A DNA stretch of 60,449 nucleotides from Chloroflexota bacterium (GCA_020849725.1 JADLAZ010000232.1:1-60449), one strand, 5' to 3'. Positions 16,196 through 26,393 are shown, numbered from the stretch's first letter. The notes: generated from the sequence alone by a model not told the origin. Made by a program: numbers and translations.

Positions 16196-17686
16196 ATGAC
16201 GAATACCGACCCGAACCATTGGTTCTTGCCCGCCGCATCGATCCCACGGGCGCCCGCGTTTACCTCGGGCAATCGCGTGAGCGCGCTGATCGATGGTGAG
16301 GCATATTACTCCCATCTCTCGACCCGCATCACCGGAATGGTCGCGGGAGATTTTTTTCACATCTCCGGTTGGCGCGTAACACCGACGCAGTCTCTGAGGC
16401 CAACGGTTGCCGGTTCGCCCACGTTTCTGAAGGATGTGCAAGACATGCTGGCATCCGGCGTGACCGTGCGGGCGATGATCTGGTATTTCCCGGGATCGAT
16501 CCTCGGCATCGCCCCGAATCACCCTGGAGAAAACATCGACTTCGTGCGCGAAGTCATCAATGCGGGCGGCGAGGCAATCCTCGACGAGCGTTTCCCGCGC
16601 GGCGTTTTTGCGTCACATCATCAAAAGACGATCGTGCTGCAATCCGGCGGAGATCATTGGGGATACGTCGGCGGCCTCGATATTTGTGTCGATCGCTGGG
16701 ATACCCCGCAACATAACAATGCCTCTCCGCCTCGCACACGCGAGTTTTTCGACGCCTGGCACGATGTTCATACCGTCACGCAGGGACCGGCTGTTGCGCA
16801 GCTCTGGGACAATTTCACTGATCGCTGGAACGATCGCACGCCGCCGCATACGGGTTCATTCGCACCGGGTGGCACTCCACCGGCACTCATCCCCACGCCC
16901 GGACCCGCTCCCGGACCAGTGGGGGGGGGTACGCATCACGTCCAGGTGCTACGCACGCTCGCCTGCGGCATCTATCCGTTCGCGACGGCGGGCGAACAAA
17001 CGGTTCGTTCCGCATACGAACATGCGATCGACCGGGCGGAGCACTACATCTACATCGAGGACCAATATTTCTGGCCGTCGACGACGGTTACACGTTTGGT
17101 CGCGGCAGCGGGTCGTGGCGTCAAGATCATTCTCGTCATGTCACACAATTATGATGCGCCCGGTTTGATCTACTATCATAACCAGATGCGATTCGACGCG
17201 ATCGAATCGATCCGGGCGGCTAATCCAGCAAGCCTCTTTACCTATCACCTACAGCGGCCGGCAAATGGCGCAGACATCTATTGCCATTCGAAGCTAATGA
17301 TCATCGATGACTGTTACGCCGTCGTTGGCACCGCGAATGTGGGCCGGCGAAGCTACACCACCGATTCAGAGCTCGATGTTGCCGTGGTCGACTCCGACAC
17401 CATCCCAAGCACGATGGACGGGGTCCCGGCGACGGTTTGCCGATATGCGGCGGAACTCCGGATCAACCTCTGGGCGGAACATCTCGGCTTGGCGGGCACG
17501 GCGGCCATTGTCGATCCCATTGCCGGGCTAGCAGCCTGGCCTGTCTGCCCTGCCGCTGCGCCGGCGGCGCCAGCGTTGCCGTCGCAAACTCACCACGCCG
17601 TCTGTCATTACGTCCCGACCCCGCGTTTCAGGTTCCCCGCATTCATCCCTAACGGGTATATGAACGTTGACACGGTGTGCGATTAG
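16196..17686 (+). CDS. Phospholipase D-fold protein (two HKD motifs, first one altered)
   Basis: A 496-residue PLD-superfamily protein with two catalytic repeats joined by a Pro/Gly linker (226-243). Motif 2 is canonical: HSKLMIID at 364-371, followed by GTANVGRRS. Motif 1 is HQKTIVLQ at 142-149, with Gln where the Asp of HxKx4D is expected, followed by YVGGLD. The superfamily includes phospholipases, nucleases and toxins; nothing here fixes the substrate. No signal peptide. ATG 16196 is chosen; an in-frame ATG at 16109 adds 29 unconvincing residues, and neither has a strong ribosome site. First gene of the lower-GC cassette, 9 bases before the giant gene. Confidence 0.82.
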   Translation: MTNTDPNHWFLPAASIPRAPAFTSGNRVSALIDGEAYYSHLSTRITGMVAGDFFHISGWRVTPTQSLRPTVAGSPTFLKDVQDMLASGVTVRAMIWYFPGSILGIAPNHPGENIDFVREVINAGGEAILDERFPRGVFASHHQKTIVLQSGGDHWGYVGGLDICVDRWDTPQHNNASPPRTREFFDAWHDVHTVTQGPAVAQLWDNFTDRWNDRTPPHTGSFAPGGTPPALIPTPGPAPGPVGGGTHHVQVLRTLACGIYPFATAGEQTVRSAYEHAIDRAEHYIYIEDQYFWPSTTVTRLVAAAGRGVKIILVMSHNYDAPGLIYYHNQMRFDAIESIRAANPASLFTYHLQRPANGADIYCHSKLMIIDDCYAVVGTANVGRRSYTTDSELDVAVVDSDTIPSTMDGVPATVCRYAAELRINLWAEHLGLAGTAAIVDPIAGLAAWPVCPAAAPAAPALPSQTHHAVCHYVPTPRFRFPAFIPNGYMNVDTVCD

Positions 17687-17695
17687 GAGGCGAAT

Positions 17696-20600
17696 ATGCC
17701 CGTCGCGCAATTCGTCCCCTTCTCAATGCTCGCTCGGTCGCTGGCGGACATCCCGTTCCTCCCGCTCGATCAGCTCATTCCCCAAACGGGTGAAGCATCG
17801 ATCCTCGACCAATTTGGTTTGACGAGTGCTACCGCAGCGGAAATCGGCAACACCGTCACATATCAGGTGAACCTCGCCACGCTCAACGAAGTTGTTTTCG
17901 AGCTACCAGGTTTGTCCGGGTTTGCGGTTGTCGTCGGATTAGGCAACATCTTCACCGAATTCCAGTTCGAACTCGATATCGCCCTCGCCGACGGATCGTT
18001 CCAGGAGGCGCGCGTCACCGGTGGCCTGGGTTTGCGCTTCCCGCGCGAGATGTTGCGGCCGATGCGTCATACTGCAGATGGCATTGGATGGGAGCCTGTG
18101 CCGGATGCACATCGCGAGTTTGCCATCACGGCAACCCTCCATATCGACGCGAACTTCGACATCACGTTCAGCGGTCCGACCGTCTTCACGCTTCAACCGA
18201 CGATGATCGGCGACACTGGCGTGATCGTCGAAGCGGCCAACATCGTGCCGATCCTCTCCGCCACCGCGCCGCTGCCCGCAGGGGTGCCGGCCGGCGCCGT
18301 GCCGGCGGGATTTCGTGGCGTGTACATCGGGAATGCGGGTATTCACCTGGCCGATCCCGGAGTGCCGATCACCGGTGTGAGTCTCAACAATGCGCTTATC
18401 GGATCGAGCGGTTTTTCCGGAGACGTCGCGGTCGATCTCAATTTGACCGGAAGTTTGCTCGGATTCGAGTTCCGGCTCACGCATTTCGGTCTGGATTTCG
18501 TCCAGAACTCGCTGACGGGTTCGGACATCCGCGGCGCGATTACCGTGCCGTTCTTCGAAGGTCCGCTGGCTGTTTCCATGGCGATCAACGCCGATGGCAC
18601 GTTTGCCGCGAGTCTCGCCGGCGCCGGTCTGTTGGTTCGACTGGAGAAGCAGGGCCTCCTCGCGTTTGAACTCGAGGCCGTGTCGGTCGGCAATCGCGGC
18701 GGAGTGGCCGAACTTGGGCTCAGCGGCCGCCTTGCGCTCGATTTCGCTCCAGATCTCGACCTGCCGACGTTTTCGGTGCAAGACCTCACGATCAACAGCC
18801 GCGGCGAAGTCACCATCCAGGGCGGCTGGATCGACCTCGGCGATGCGTTAGGGTTCAGCCTGTATGGCTTCTCCATGGAACTCAGCCGGATCGGATTTGG
18901 GTCCGACGGCGACGGCGCGAGTCAGCGCAACTGGGTCGGGCTTTCCGGAAGTGTGCGTCTGGTCGACGGACTGGCGATTGGCGGCAGCGTCGACGGTATG
19001 CGGATCTCCTGGAACGCGAATGCGACCTCGGCGGCCGACCTCGACGTTGGACTTACGGTCGAAGGGATCGGCGTTGAACTGACGATTCCCAACGTGCTCG
19101 AGTTCACCGGGTACGTTCGCTTCATCAACGATGCCGCGAATGGGATCCAGGGCTTTGCCGGGGACATCAGTCTGAGTCTGCCGACGATCAATTTCAATGG
19201 ATCGGCGTCGATCCTGGTCGGCAAACAGGGGGCGATGACGTTCTTCTACATCGCTGTTTCGGCGGATCTGCCGTTTGGCATTCCGCTGGCTCAAACCGGG
19301 GTCGCCTTCTACGGATTCCAGGGTCTGCTGGGATTCAACGTCTACCCGAACAAGACCGCCGAGGAGCATTGGTACGAGGACTGGTACCTGACGCCGCAAC
19401 CGGGCGTGACGCAGGCCATGAAGTGGTATCCACCAAAGGCTGATGCCTTCGCCATTGGCCTCGGAGCGACCCTGGGAACCTTCCCGGATAACGGATACAC
19501 CGTCAGCGGCAAAGTGTTGATCGTGCTCGTCATCCCGGGTCCGATCCTGATGATCGAAGGCAGAGCGAACTTCCTCGCCGCCCGTGCCGACTTGAACTCA
19601 CTCGACCCGGCGAAACCACCGCTGCGCGCGTTGCTTGTCCTAGATGGCAATGACGGTACGTTCCTCTTGAATATCGGCGCTCAATACGAAATCGACGCGC
19701 TGATCAAGATCGCGGCAACTGCTGAAGCATTTTTCGACTTCAACGATCCCCTCGCTTTCCACTTCAATCTCGGCGTCGATCAACCGCGCAACAAACGGAT
19801 TCGCGCTGAAATCCTCGGCTTCCTCCTGACCGAGGCGTATTTCATGCTGAACAGTAGCGATCTCCGATTCGGCGCCTGGGTCGGATACGACGAGCGCTGG
19901 GACTTCGGTCCGCTCAGCGTGGTGCTGGCGGCCTGGATGGAAGGCGGGGTCATCCTCGGCTGGAGTCCCGTTCAAATGGCGGGGTATCTGGAAGTTCATG
20001 GCGAGGTCCGCCTCCGCGCCTTTGGCATCGGGATTGGCATCTCGGTCAACGCGCGGCTGGAGGCTGAAGCGCCGAAACCGTTCCGTGTCCGTGGCGAGTT
20101 CGAGGTCGAACTGGAACTCCCATGGCCGTTGCCTGATGTCGGCGTCACCGTCGAGTTGGAATGGATTGGACCGCAAGATCCGCCGGACTTCCCCGCAGTG
20201 ATCAAATCGATCGATCTCGAGCATCAATTGACGGGTGGCACCTGGCGGGGTCTCGAGGGGGCCGTCTCCGCAGCGATACCGGCTGGCACCTATGTACCGG
20301 TCGACGCCAGACCAGTGATCGCGTTTGCGCGACCGGTGGAGGACACCGTTCCCTTCGGCAGCAACGCGGCATCGACCACGCCGTACCGGCGTGAACAAGC
20401 CGGCAACCACGAGTTTGGTCATCGACTGGTGAATGTGAGCGCCGAAGACATCACCGGCTCGCCGACTCCGTTCGTCCCGCTTTCGGGTCTGTGGCGCGCG
20501 GAACTGACGGCCGACGGCGCCAAGGCCGCGAAACTCGAACTTTGGGGGCGGTCGCCGTTCTCGTACAACGGCACGACCAGCACGTCGTACGCCGAAACGA

Positions 20601-22411
20601 TGATGACCATGTTGCCGACTTATCCCTGTGGCGAGCAGATCGTCGTTGAATACTCCTGCGTCGATTTCAGCGACCTGCAAGACCAGAGTTCGATCACGGG
20701 GACAACCAACCTGCACGGGCTGAAAATCGTGCTCGGACCGCGCGACAGGGTGTTCGTCGATCACACTCCACCCGTCGCGCCTCCGCAATCACCCTCACTC
20801 TTGCTCAATTCCGTGTACACGTTCCGCATCGCATTGGCAGGGCCCGTTTCGCGGGTCGTGCTCCTCTTTTCGACATTCGGGCGAATGGAAGTGACCGCAC
20901 TCGCCGGAGGGAACGCCGTCGATTCGCGGGAAATTGATGGCAACGATCCTCGCCCGGTCGAAGTCGAACTGCGTGGCGCCAATATCGACGAACTCGCGTT
21001 CCGAGGAAATGAAACGTACCTTCACCATCTCTGCACTGAAATCGCCGATCGCTCGGACGCGCTTTCTATGGAGCAACAACGCCTGCGCACTGTCACCGCC
21101 CAGAGCGTCGAACAGTGGTACAGCGAAGAAGAGATCTTCACGCCGAATCGCACCTATCGCCTGCGGGTCCAAACCGAATCGACCCGGTACAACCCGGATG
21201 GTTCGACGGACGTACGGCTCGAAAACGCGGAATTGACCTTCCGAACGGGAGGCGCACCGGCCCTGACACCTGCCGTGACGTGGGCGGAACCGGATACCGG
21301 TAACGCGGGCGCGGGAAACCCATATCGCTCGCTCGCGTCGTATGTCTCCCGCACGGTGCCGATCGATGGTGAACGGCCGGTGTATCGCGCTTACGATGTC
21401 GGTGTCGAATTCACCAAAAACTATGTCGAGTCCCTGTACACCGGTGATGTGCGCATCCGACTGTTCGCTCCGGGGGATCGCGAGGTGAGTCCTGCCGGCG
21501 GGCTGGGAAACCAATGGGGCCGCAACCGAACCCTCATGCTTTCGCAGTCAGAAGAGCTATGGCTGCAAACGCTGACGACCATGAATTGCGTGCCCGTCAA
21601 TGTCGATGCCAACAGGATCGTGACGAACACCACGCTCAGCGCGAGTTCGCCCGGGTTGGCGCTGGAACCCGAATTGCGCCACGATGCCAGGCTTTTTGCG
21701 TTCGGTGTGGAGGCATATGCCTTTTCCTTCATCACCTCCCGCTACCTCGGTTTCCGTGAGCATTTCGACTCCTTCGACGGCCGGGTCTGGAGATTGGAGA
21801 CAACGGCTGCGCCCGTCGACGCCGCGATGCAGACACTCGTGGCGACGGCGCGCACAGGGGGCGCGTCATTCGATCCTGCCGAACCTGGCGCGTTCGACAC
21901 CCTCTACTACGATCTCTTCGGACTGCCGGCACGAAGACTCCCAGATGCGGTCGAATGGAGTGAGATCAGTTCGCCGGCCGGCCGCCATGCCTTGTTGCTC
22001 GAGAGCCCGGAACCGATCGCCTGGGTGCGTGTGACCACGGACGCGGCAATTCGTGAAACGTTTCACACGCTCCCCGGGCGCTCGACTCGCGCCCTCCCGT
22101 TGATCCCGACGGCCGGAACCGCCACCCTGTTGCGCGAAAGTCTTCCGGGCGCGGTCCTGGATCGAATCCGCGCGATTGTGTCGTATCGAGCGGTCGAAAC
22201 CGTTTGGATTCGCAATATCGATGGCACCCGGGCGCTGGTATTCTTCCCGAACGGAACGCAAGCGGCCGGACCGCTACCGATGGGCATGATCCGCGTGCAC
22301 TACACGTTTGCGCGCAATGTCCCTGGTGGCCAACTGCCGATTTTGCGGCGAGCGGGCAGCGATGCCCCCGAAAACGCCACCCATTTTGTCAAGCTGCCGG
22401 CGCTGGCGTAG
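17696..22411 (+). CDS. Giant beta-strand-rich protein of unknown function (1571 aa)
   Basis: AGGAGG five bases upstream supports ATG 17696. No signal peptide or clear transmembrane helix is seen. Residues 60-850 are a long run of alternating hydrophobic/polar strands separated by Gly/Asp turns (for example GLSGSVRLVDGLAIGGSVDG and ELELPWPLPDVGVTVELEW), suggesting an extended beta-barrel or beta-solenoid. Parts recall large uncharacterised DUF6603-type bacterial proteins, but that is from memory and unverified. Residues 850-1571 contain several sandwich-like segments. It is co-directional with the PLD gene (9-base gap) and the fibronectin-III gene (18-base gap), so the three probably act together. 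GC is lower than in flanking genes. Confidence 0.85.
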   Translation: MPVAQFVPFSMLARSLADIPFLPLDQLIPQTGEASILDQFGLTSATAAEIGNTVTYQVNLATLNEVVFELPGLSGFAVVVGLGNIFTEFQFELDIALADGSFQEARVTGGLGLRFPREMLRPMRHTADGIGWEPVPDAHREFAITATLHIDANFDITFSGPTVFTLQPTMIGDTGVIVEAANIVPILSATAPLPAGVPAGAVPAGFRGVYIGNAGIHLADPGVPITGVSLNNALIGSSGFSGDVAVDLNLTGSLLGFEFRLTHFGLDFVQNSLTGSDIRGAITVPFFEGPLAVSMAINADGTFAASLAGAGLLVRLEKQGLLAFELEAVSVGNRGGVAELGLSGRLALDFAPDLDLPTFSVQDLTINSRGEVTIQGGWIDLGDALGFSLYGFSMELSRIGFGSDGDGASQRNWVGLSGSVRLVDGLAIGGSVDGMRISWNANATSAADLDVGLTVEGIGVELTIPNVLEFTGYVRFINDAANGIQGFAGDISLSLPTINFNGSASILVGKQGAMTFFYIAVSADLPFGIPLAQTGVAFYGFQGLLGFNVYPNKTAEEHWYEDWYLTPQPGVTQAMKWYPPKADAFAIGLGATLGTFPDNGYTVSGKVLIVLVIPGPILMIEGRANFLAARADLNSLDPAKPPLRALLVLDGNDGTFLLNIGAQYEIDALIKIAATAEAFFDFNDPLAFHFNLGVDQPRNKRIRAEILGFLLTEAYFMLNSSDLRFGAWVGYDERWDFGPLSVVLAAWMEGGVILGWSPVQMAGYLEVHGEVRLRAFGIGIGISVNARLEAEAPKPFRVRGEFEVELELPWPLPDVGVTVELEWIGPQDPPDFPAVIKSIDLEHQLTGGTWRGLEGAVSAAIPAGTYVPVDARPVIAFARPVEDTVPFGSNAASTTPYRREQAGNHEFGHRLVNVSAEDITGSPTPFVPLSGLWRAELTADGAKAAKLELWGRSPFSYNGTTSTSYAETMMTMLPTYPCGEQIVVEYSCVDFSDLQDQSSITGTTNLHGLKIVLGPRDRVFVDHTPPVAPPQSPSLLLNSVYTFRIALAGPVSRVVLLFSTFGRMEVTALAGGNAVDSREIDGNDPRPVEVELRGANIDELAFRGNETYLHHLCTEIADRSDALSMEQQRLRTVTAQSVEQWYSEEEIFTPNRTYRLRVQTESTRYNPDGSTDVRLENAELTFRTGGAPALTPAVTWAEPDTGNAGAGNPYRSLASYVSRTVPIDGERPVYRAYDVGVEFTKNYVESLYTGDVRIRLFAPGDREVSPAGGLGNQWGRNRTLMLSQSEELWLQTLTTMNCVPVNVDANRIVTNTTLSASSPGLALEPELRHDARLFAFGVEAYAFSFITSRYLGFREHFDSFDGRVWRLETTAAPVDAAMQTLVATARTGGASFDPAEPGAFDTLYYDLFGLPARRLPDAVEWSEISSPAGRHALLLESPEPIAWVRVTTDAAIRETFHTLPGRSTRALPLIPTAGTATLLRESLPGAVLDRIRAIVSYRAVETVWIRNIDGTRALVFFPNGTQAAGPLPMGMIRVHYTFARNVPGGQLPILRRAGSDAPENATHFVKLPALA

Positions 22412-22429
22412 GCGAAAGGAGAGGGTGTC

Positions 22430-25400
22430 TTGACCATCCACAACCCGACGCTCTTCGCGGCGCTGGCCCTCGGTAGCGAGGGATCACCGCCGAAACCCGA
22501 TGGCAATCATCTGCGCTGGGCGTTCCGCACGGACCGCGGTTTTCCACCGAAGGGTTTTTCCGTCTACCGTCGTGATGCCCGCAAAGGTGAAGATCAATGT
22601 TTGGACCTGCGGCACGCGCGAACGCGACAGCGATACCGGGGTGTTTTTCAGATTGGTGCGTTCACCTTCGATGCCCCGAGCGAGGTGATCATCGAAGATC
22701 GCATCCCCCCCAGCGGTAGATTCGAACTCAGATTGCCGAATGTCCAGCCACTCAAAATATTCCTACCCAGACCGGCCAATCGTGTCCGAATCGACTGTCT
22801 GCAACAGGCCTCCTTTCGCGCTCGCGCGTTCGCGGGACAGGTGATGGTGGCGGAGGTCGTCGTCCGGAGACAACGCGAACAATTCGATCTGATGGCGGAT
22901 TTCATCGATCGTGTCGAAATCGATGGCGTCGAAAGCAGTTTGATCGACTTCTGCATCACGACTCCGGCGAAAGACGAATTCGACGATCTCCGACGGCATG
23001 GCTGGGAGTTGATCGCCGGGCCACTCGATGTGCCGGCCGCGTTCGCGGACGGTGCGGGACGGATTCTGGGTGATCCGGTTCCGATCAGCGACGCCTATGG
23101 GTCCTGGTTGGGCGAGGCAATCACCACGCTGCTCGATCCCGCCAACCCCCTGCCGCCACACGAACGGGTGCTTTATTTCATCGATGGAAAGTCGAATTCG
23201 GTACCGCCCGGCACGGATCCGGGCAAAGACGCCATGTTTACCGTGTATCCATTGAAATGGTTGTTGCTGGCAGCGCTCGATCCAGATTTCGCGCGGTTCC
23301 TCGGGCTCGGCTACATCGACGAAACCGCGAGTTCAGGCCGACCGTACGACTATTTGATCCTGGGTCAATGGAACGACGACGACTACGGGTACATCTGTTA
23401 CAACGTCGTCCGCGCGCCCGCGCCCGCGCTGTCTCCGCCCACGGGCCTCGCGGCAGAGGCGTTCGCGGCTGTGCCGACTACCGGGGGCGATACGGGTCTT
23501 GCGGTAGGCTTGCGATGGACATTACCACTCACGGCCGGGGGGTATCTCCTGCCGCACAGCGCTGTTTTGTACGACGCAAGCGGCGTACGTCTTGCCAACG
23601 CGAGTGCGCCGGTTCCCGCGATTCCGGCGGCCGGCGCGTTTCCTGCGGCTCCGATCAACGGAGCCGAACGGATCGTCGTGTCACGCAGGCGCCTGAGTGA
23701 TGGCACCTATCTACGGCCGATCCATTTCATCACCCATCGAAATTTGGGGGATGGGTGGTATGGCTACCGGGTTAAGGGTTACGACATTTTCGGCCGGGAG
23801 AGTGACTGGACCAATCCCGTGCTGGCGCGCGTTCTGGATACGATCCCGCCGCCCGCGCCGAGCGGGAGTCTGGACGGGGCGACCCGCATCCCGATCCAGG
23901 GCAGGTATCTTCAGCCCGGTGACCCGGACCTGACCGCCACCGACACCGCATTGATTGCCGCGAACGGCGGAGGGCCGCTGACTGTCGTCGAATGGAATTG
24001 GTTCGCCGAACAAGCGGCGATTGCCCCGGACACCCGTGAGTTCCGCATCTATCAACATCCGGCGTTCGCCACGAGACAATGTGAGATCTTGAGCGTAAGT
24101 GCACCGCTTGGCGACAGTGTCGACGTCACACTCGACGCCAACCCTGGCATCAATGTCGGGAACGGGCAGTTGAGCGCGCGTGGACAAAGCTTCTTGATCT
24201 TGACCCAATCGACTAGCGGAGAAATGTTGAAGGTCCATGTCCAGCGCCGTCACGATGCGGGAAGCGAGACTCCTGTGATCATCGTGCCGAGTACCGGGCC
24301 GGCTACCGTGGCGGAACCGACCAATCTGCCGGCGCGCTGGGATCAACGCCGATTCGTACAACCCATCAACGCGGTTCCGGTTGGACACTACCGCGCGGTG
24401 ATCCCTGGGGCGGCGCTTGCGCCCACCGAGGCGAACCCGGTTGCGACGGCATGGATTGGCGTATCCGCCGCCGACGACAAGATGTACATTCCCGACGATC
24501 CAGGACGCACTGGGGCACTGGCTGGACGGACCGGCAACGAGTCGCCAATCGGTTCGCGCGCCCGAATCACGGGACGACACCTTGCGGCGCCCGGACCTGG
24601 TCCGATTCCCGCTGGACCCGTTTACGCCACCCGCGCGGATTTTTACGGCAGATCGCGGTATCGCCTCACCTGGACCGCTTCTGCGCCCTTGCGCTACCAC
24701 GTTCTCCGCGCCGTGGAATCGGGCCTGACCAGCACCGATCAGCGCGCGCGACAACAACGTTCTGGATACTACGCGGGAAACGCCCCATTTGCGGACGATC
24801 CTGGATTCGCCGCCTGGTTAGCTGCCAATTTCGCCGATGTGTCGCAAGCCGACATGCTCCAGGCTGTCCTTTCCGATCGGGCAAAGGCGGCGTGGACTGC
24901 CTGGGCGAAGCGATTTTATGAGCCTGCGCAATTGTCCGATGCGTTGTTGCGACAACTGGGGGACCGAGCCGGCAACGAAGTCGCGTTCATCCAGTTGACG
25001 ACGGAAGCGCAGCAAGCCGGCGTTTTCGACGATGAGTTCGACGGGCGGATCACAGGTCGGTATATGTACCGCACGCAATCCGTTGCGCCGAATGGGTTGA
25101 AAGGTCCACTCTCGCCAACCGCGCCGCCGGTTCACCTGCGAGATGTCCTCCCACCGCGTGCACCGGTGATCGAACGACTGACCGTGGCCGACCGATCGAT
25201 CACGGTCTGGTGGGCCGCGAACACGGAACCGGATCTGGACCATTACGAGGTCTTCCGCGCAATGGTAAATGGTGGCCCTCCGCGAATCGATCCGCGCAGG
25301 ATGGAGCGACGCGGGGCAAACGTGCCACCGGGTGGGCTAAATTACGCTGACGCAGGCATCCTGCCCGCGAAAGACTACGTCTACACCGTGGTCGCGGTGG

Positions 25401-25744
25401 ACACAGCTGGCAATCGATCCGATCCGGCGATCGCTCGACAGGGGCGCGGCATCGCTTTGACGCCACCACCCGCGCCCGTGGTCGCTGCCAATCGAACGTC
25501 CGACCCGACCAGAGTCACCCTGACATGGACCACGCTCGAAGCGAATGCGCGTTCGCTCGTACACCGCAGGCTTGCCGCGGGTGGGAACTGGCAACTCGTT
25601 TCCGGATGGCTGGATCCAGGCGTGTTCGCCTTCACCGATGCAACGGCACCCGATTTCGCGCTCGAATACCGCGTGACCCTGCTGGACGCGGCAGGAAACC
25701 GTTCCGCCGCATCGAACGCGGCCGTGGTGCCGACGGCGCCGTAG
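22430..25744 (+). CDS. Large fibronectin type III protein of unknown function (1104 aa)
   Basis: The start is TTG 22430, supported by GAAAGGAGAGG upstream; no better ATG is nearby. Residues 1-340 form an unassigned N-terminal region (begins TIHNPTLFAALALGSEG). About 345-470 is a fibronectin-III-like domain (GWYGYRVKGYDIFGRESDW). The C-terminal 350 residues contain at least three more, with hallmarks YTVVAVDTAGNRSDPA and YRVTLLDAAGNRSAAS. No signal peptide, transmembrane helix or sorting signal is seen. Such modules usually bind proteins or carbohydrates. It ends the low-GC cassette with the PLD and giant proteins. Confidence 0.85.
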   Translation: MTIHNPTLFAALALGSEGSPPKPDGNHLRWAFRTDRGFPPKGFSVYRRDARKGEDQCLDLRHARTRQRYRGVFQIGAFTFDAPSEVIIEDRIPPSGRFELRLPNVQPLKIFLPRPANRVRIDCLQQASFRARAFAGQVMVAEVVVRRQREQFDLMADFIDRVEIDGVESSLIDFCITTPAKDEFDDLRRHGWELIAGPLDVPAAFADGAGRILGDPVPISDAYGSWLGEAITTLLDPANPLPPHERVLYFIDGKSNSVPPGTDPGKDAMFTVYPLKWLLLAALDPDFARFLGLGYIDETASSGRPYDYLILGQWNDDDYGYICYNVVRAPAPALSPPTGLAAEAFAAVPTTGGDTGLAVGLRWTLPLTAGGYLLPHSAVLYDASGVRLANASAPVPAIPAAGAFPAAPINGAERIVVSRRRLSDGTYLRPIHFITHRNLGDGWYGYRVKGYDIFGRESDWTNPVLARVLDTIPPPAPSGSLDGATRIPIQGRYLQPGDPDLTATDTALIAANGGGPLTVVEWNWFAEQAAIAPDTREFRIYQHPAFATRQCEILSVSAPLGDSVDVTLDANPGINVGNGQLSARGQSFLILTQSTSGEMLKVHVQRRHDAGSETPVIIVPSTGPATVAEPTNLPARWDQRRFVQPINAVPVGHYRAVIPGAALAPTEANPVATAWIGVSAADDKMYIPDDPGRTGALAGRTGNESPIGSRARITGRHLAAPGPGPIPAGPVYATRADFYGRSRYRLTWTASAPLRYHVLRAVESGLTSTDQRARQQRSGYYAGNAPFADDPGFAAWLAANFADVSQADMLQAVLSDRAKAAWTAWAKRFYEPAQLSDALLRQLGDRAGNEVAFIQLTTEAQQAGVFDDEFDGRITGRYMYRTQSVAPNGLKGPLSPTAPPVHLRDVLPPRAPVIERLTVADRSITVWWAANTEPDLDHYEVFRAMVNGGPPRIDPRRMERRGANVPPGGLNYADAGILPAKDYVYTVVAVDTAGNRSDPAIARQGRGIALTPPPAPVVAANRTSDPTRVTLTWTTLEANARSLVHRRLAAGGNWQLVSGWLDPGVFAFTDATAPDFALEYRVTLLDAAGNRSAASNAAVVPTAP

Positions 25745-26177
25745 AGGACCGACGTCGTTGCGATCGTTGCTCGGGGCTGTGGATTCGGTCGTTCTCGAAT
25801 GACGAATTCATGTTTGGACTTGGAAAGCAACCAGGCTGGTCCATCGGGGTGTGCGTCAAAGTCTTGCACGGTGGGTCCGTCGCTGGCGACTGACGTCGCG
25901 CCTTGGGGGCCGTGGGCCACGAAACTCACCGGCGTGAGTTGGCCCGGTCCAGACCCAGTCCGCGACGGCGGACGTCGTGGCGCCGCAGCGCCCCGCAGGC
26001 GCGACTTCAGTCGCCGGCCAACCATGCGACGCAAGATTCTGACGCGCACCTGTCAATACCAACGCGACTTGGTTGAGTCCCACCTTGCGTGCAGGCGCCC
26101 CTTCCCGCTCCACCATCCCCGCGCTACACCTCCCGCGGCCCCGTGCCTGCGGGGCGCGTGTTCGCCGGAGGAGCGCC
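25745..26177. other. Intergenic stretch after the cassette, no convincing gene
   Basis: This contains an inverted-repeat pair (25885-25902 / 25998-26015) and a hairpin at 26138-26155 (GCCCCG...CGGGGC). A - strand open frame across 25790-25900 gives protein-like sequence (VQDFDAHPDGPAWLLSK), but it runs through the antisense of the fibronectin-III gene and has no start, so I do not call it. Confidence 0.5.
25885..26015. repeat. 18-bp inverted repeat pair, 95 bases apart
   Basis: 25885-25902 reads GGCGACTGACGTCGCGCC. 25998-26015 reads GGCGCGACTTCAGTCGCC, whose reverse complement matches in 17 of 18 positions, and similarity extends a few bases further. Each copy is itself near-palindromic. It could be a REP-like element or the ends of a small non-autonomous insertion. 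Confidence 0.55.
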
Positions 26178-26393
26178 ATGCACCAGCCCACCTGCCTCCC
26201 GCATCTCGCCGGCTTGGTCGTCGAGCGCGCCCTCGTCCTCGACGACGTCCTCCATCTTGGTGTCGCCATCCCTACCCCCGGCGCCCGCTGCCCCACCTGT
26301 GGCAGACGATCGGGGCGCGTCCACAGCAGCTACCGCCGGCGTGTCGCCGACCTGCTGATCGGCGGCCGGCGCGTCGCCATCCGTCTACGCCCA
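26178..26393 (+). pseudogene. ISL3-family transposase, N-terminal fragment
   Basis: From ATG 26178 (GGAGGAGCGCC upstream) about 72 residues match the N-terminal zinc-ribbon of ISL3-type transposases: ARCPTCGRRSGRVHSSYRRR, then VADLLIGGRRVAIRLR. The usual continuation (a second Cys pair and the DDE domain) is absent. Near 26383 the sequence switches to an ISAs1-family transposase in a different frame. Confidence 0.65.

Noticed and set aside
23711..24757. 348-codon - strand frame opposite the FnIII gene
   Set aside because: No motif or start signal; the + strand protein has clear fibronectin-III repeats throughout.
25525..25893. Small + strand gene after the FnIII gene
   Set aside because: Most of it is the FnIII coding sequence in another frame; the rest shows no pattern.
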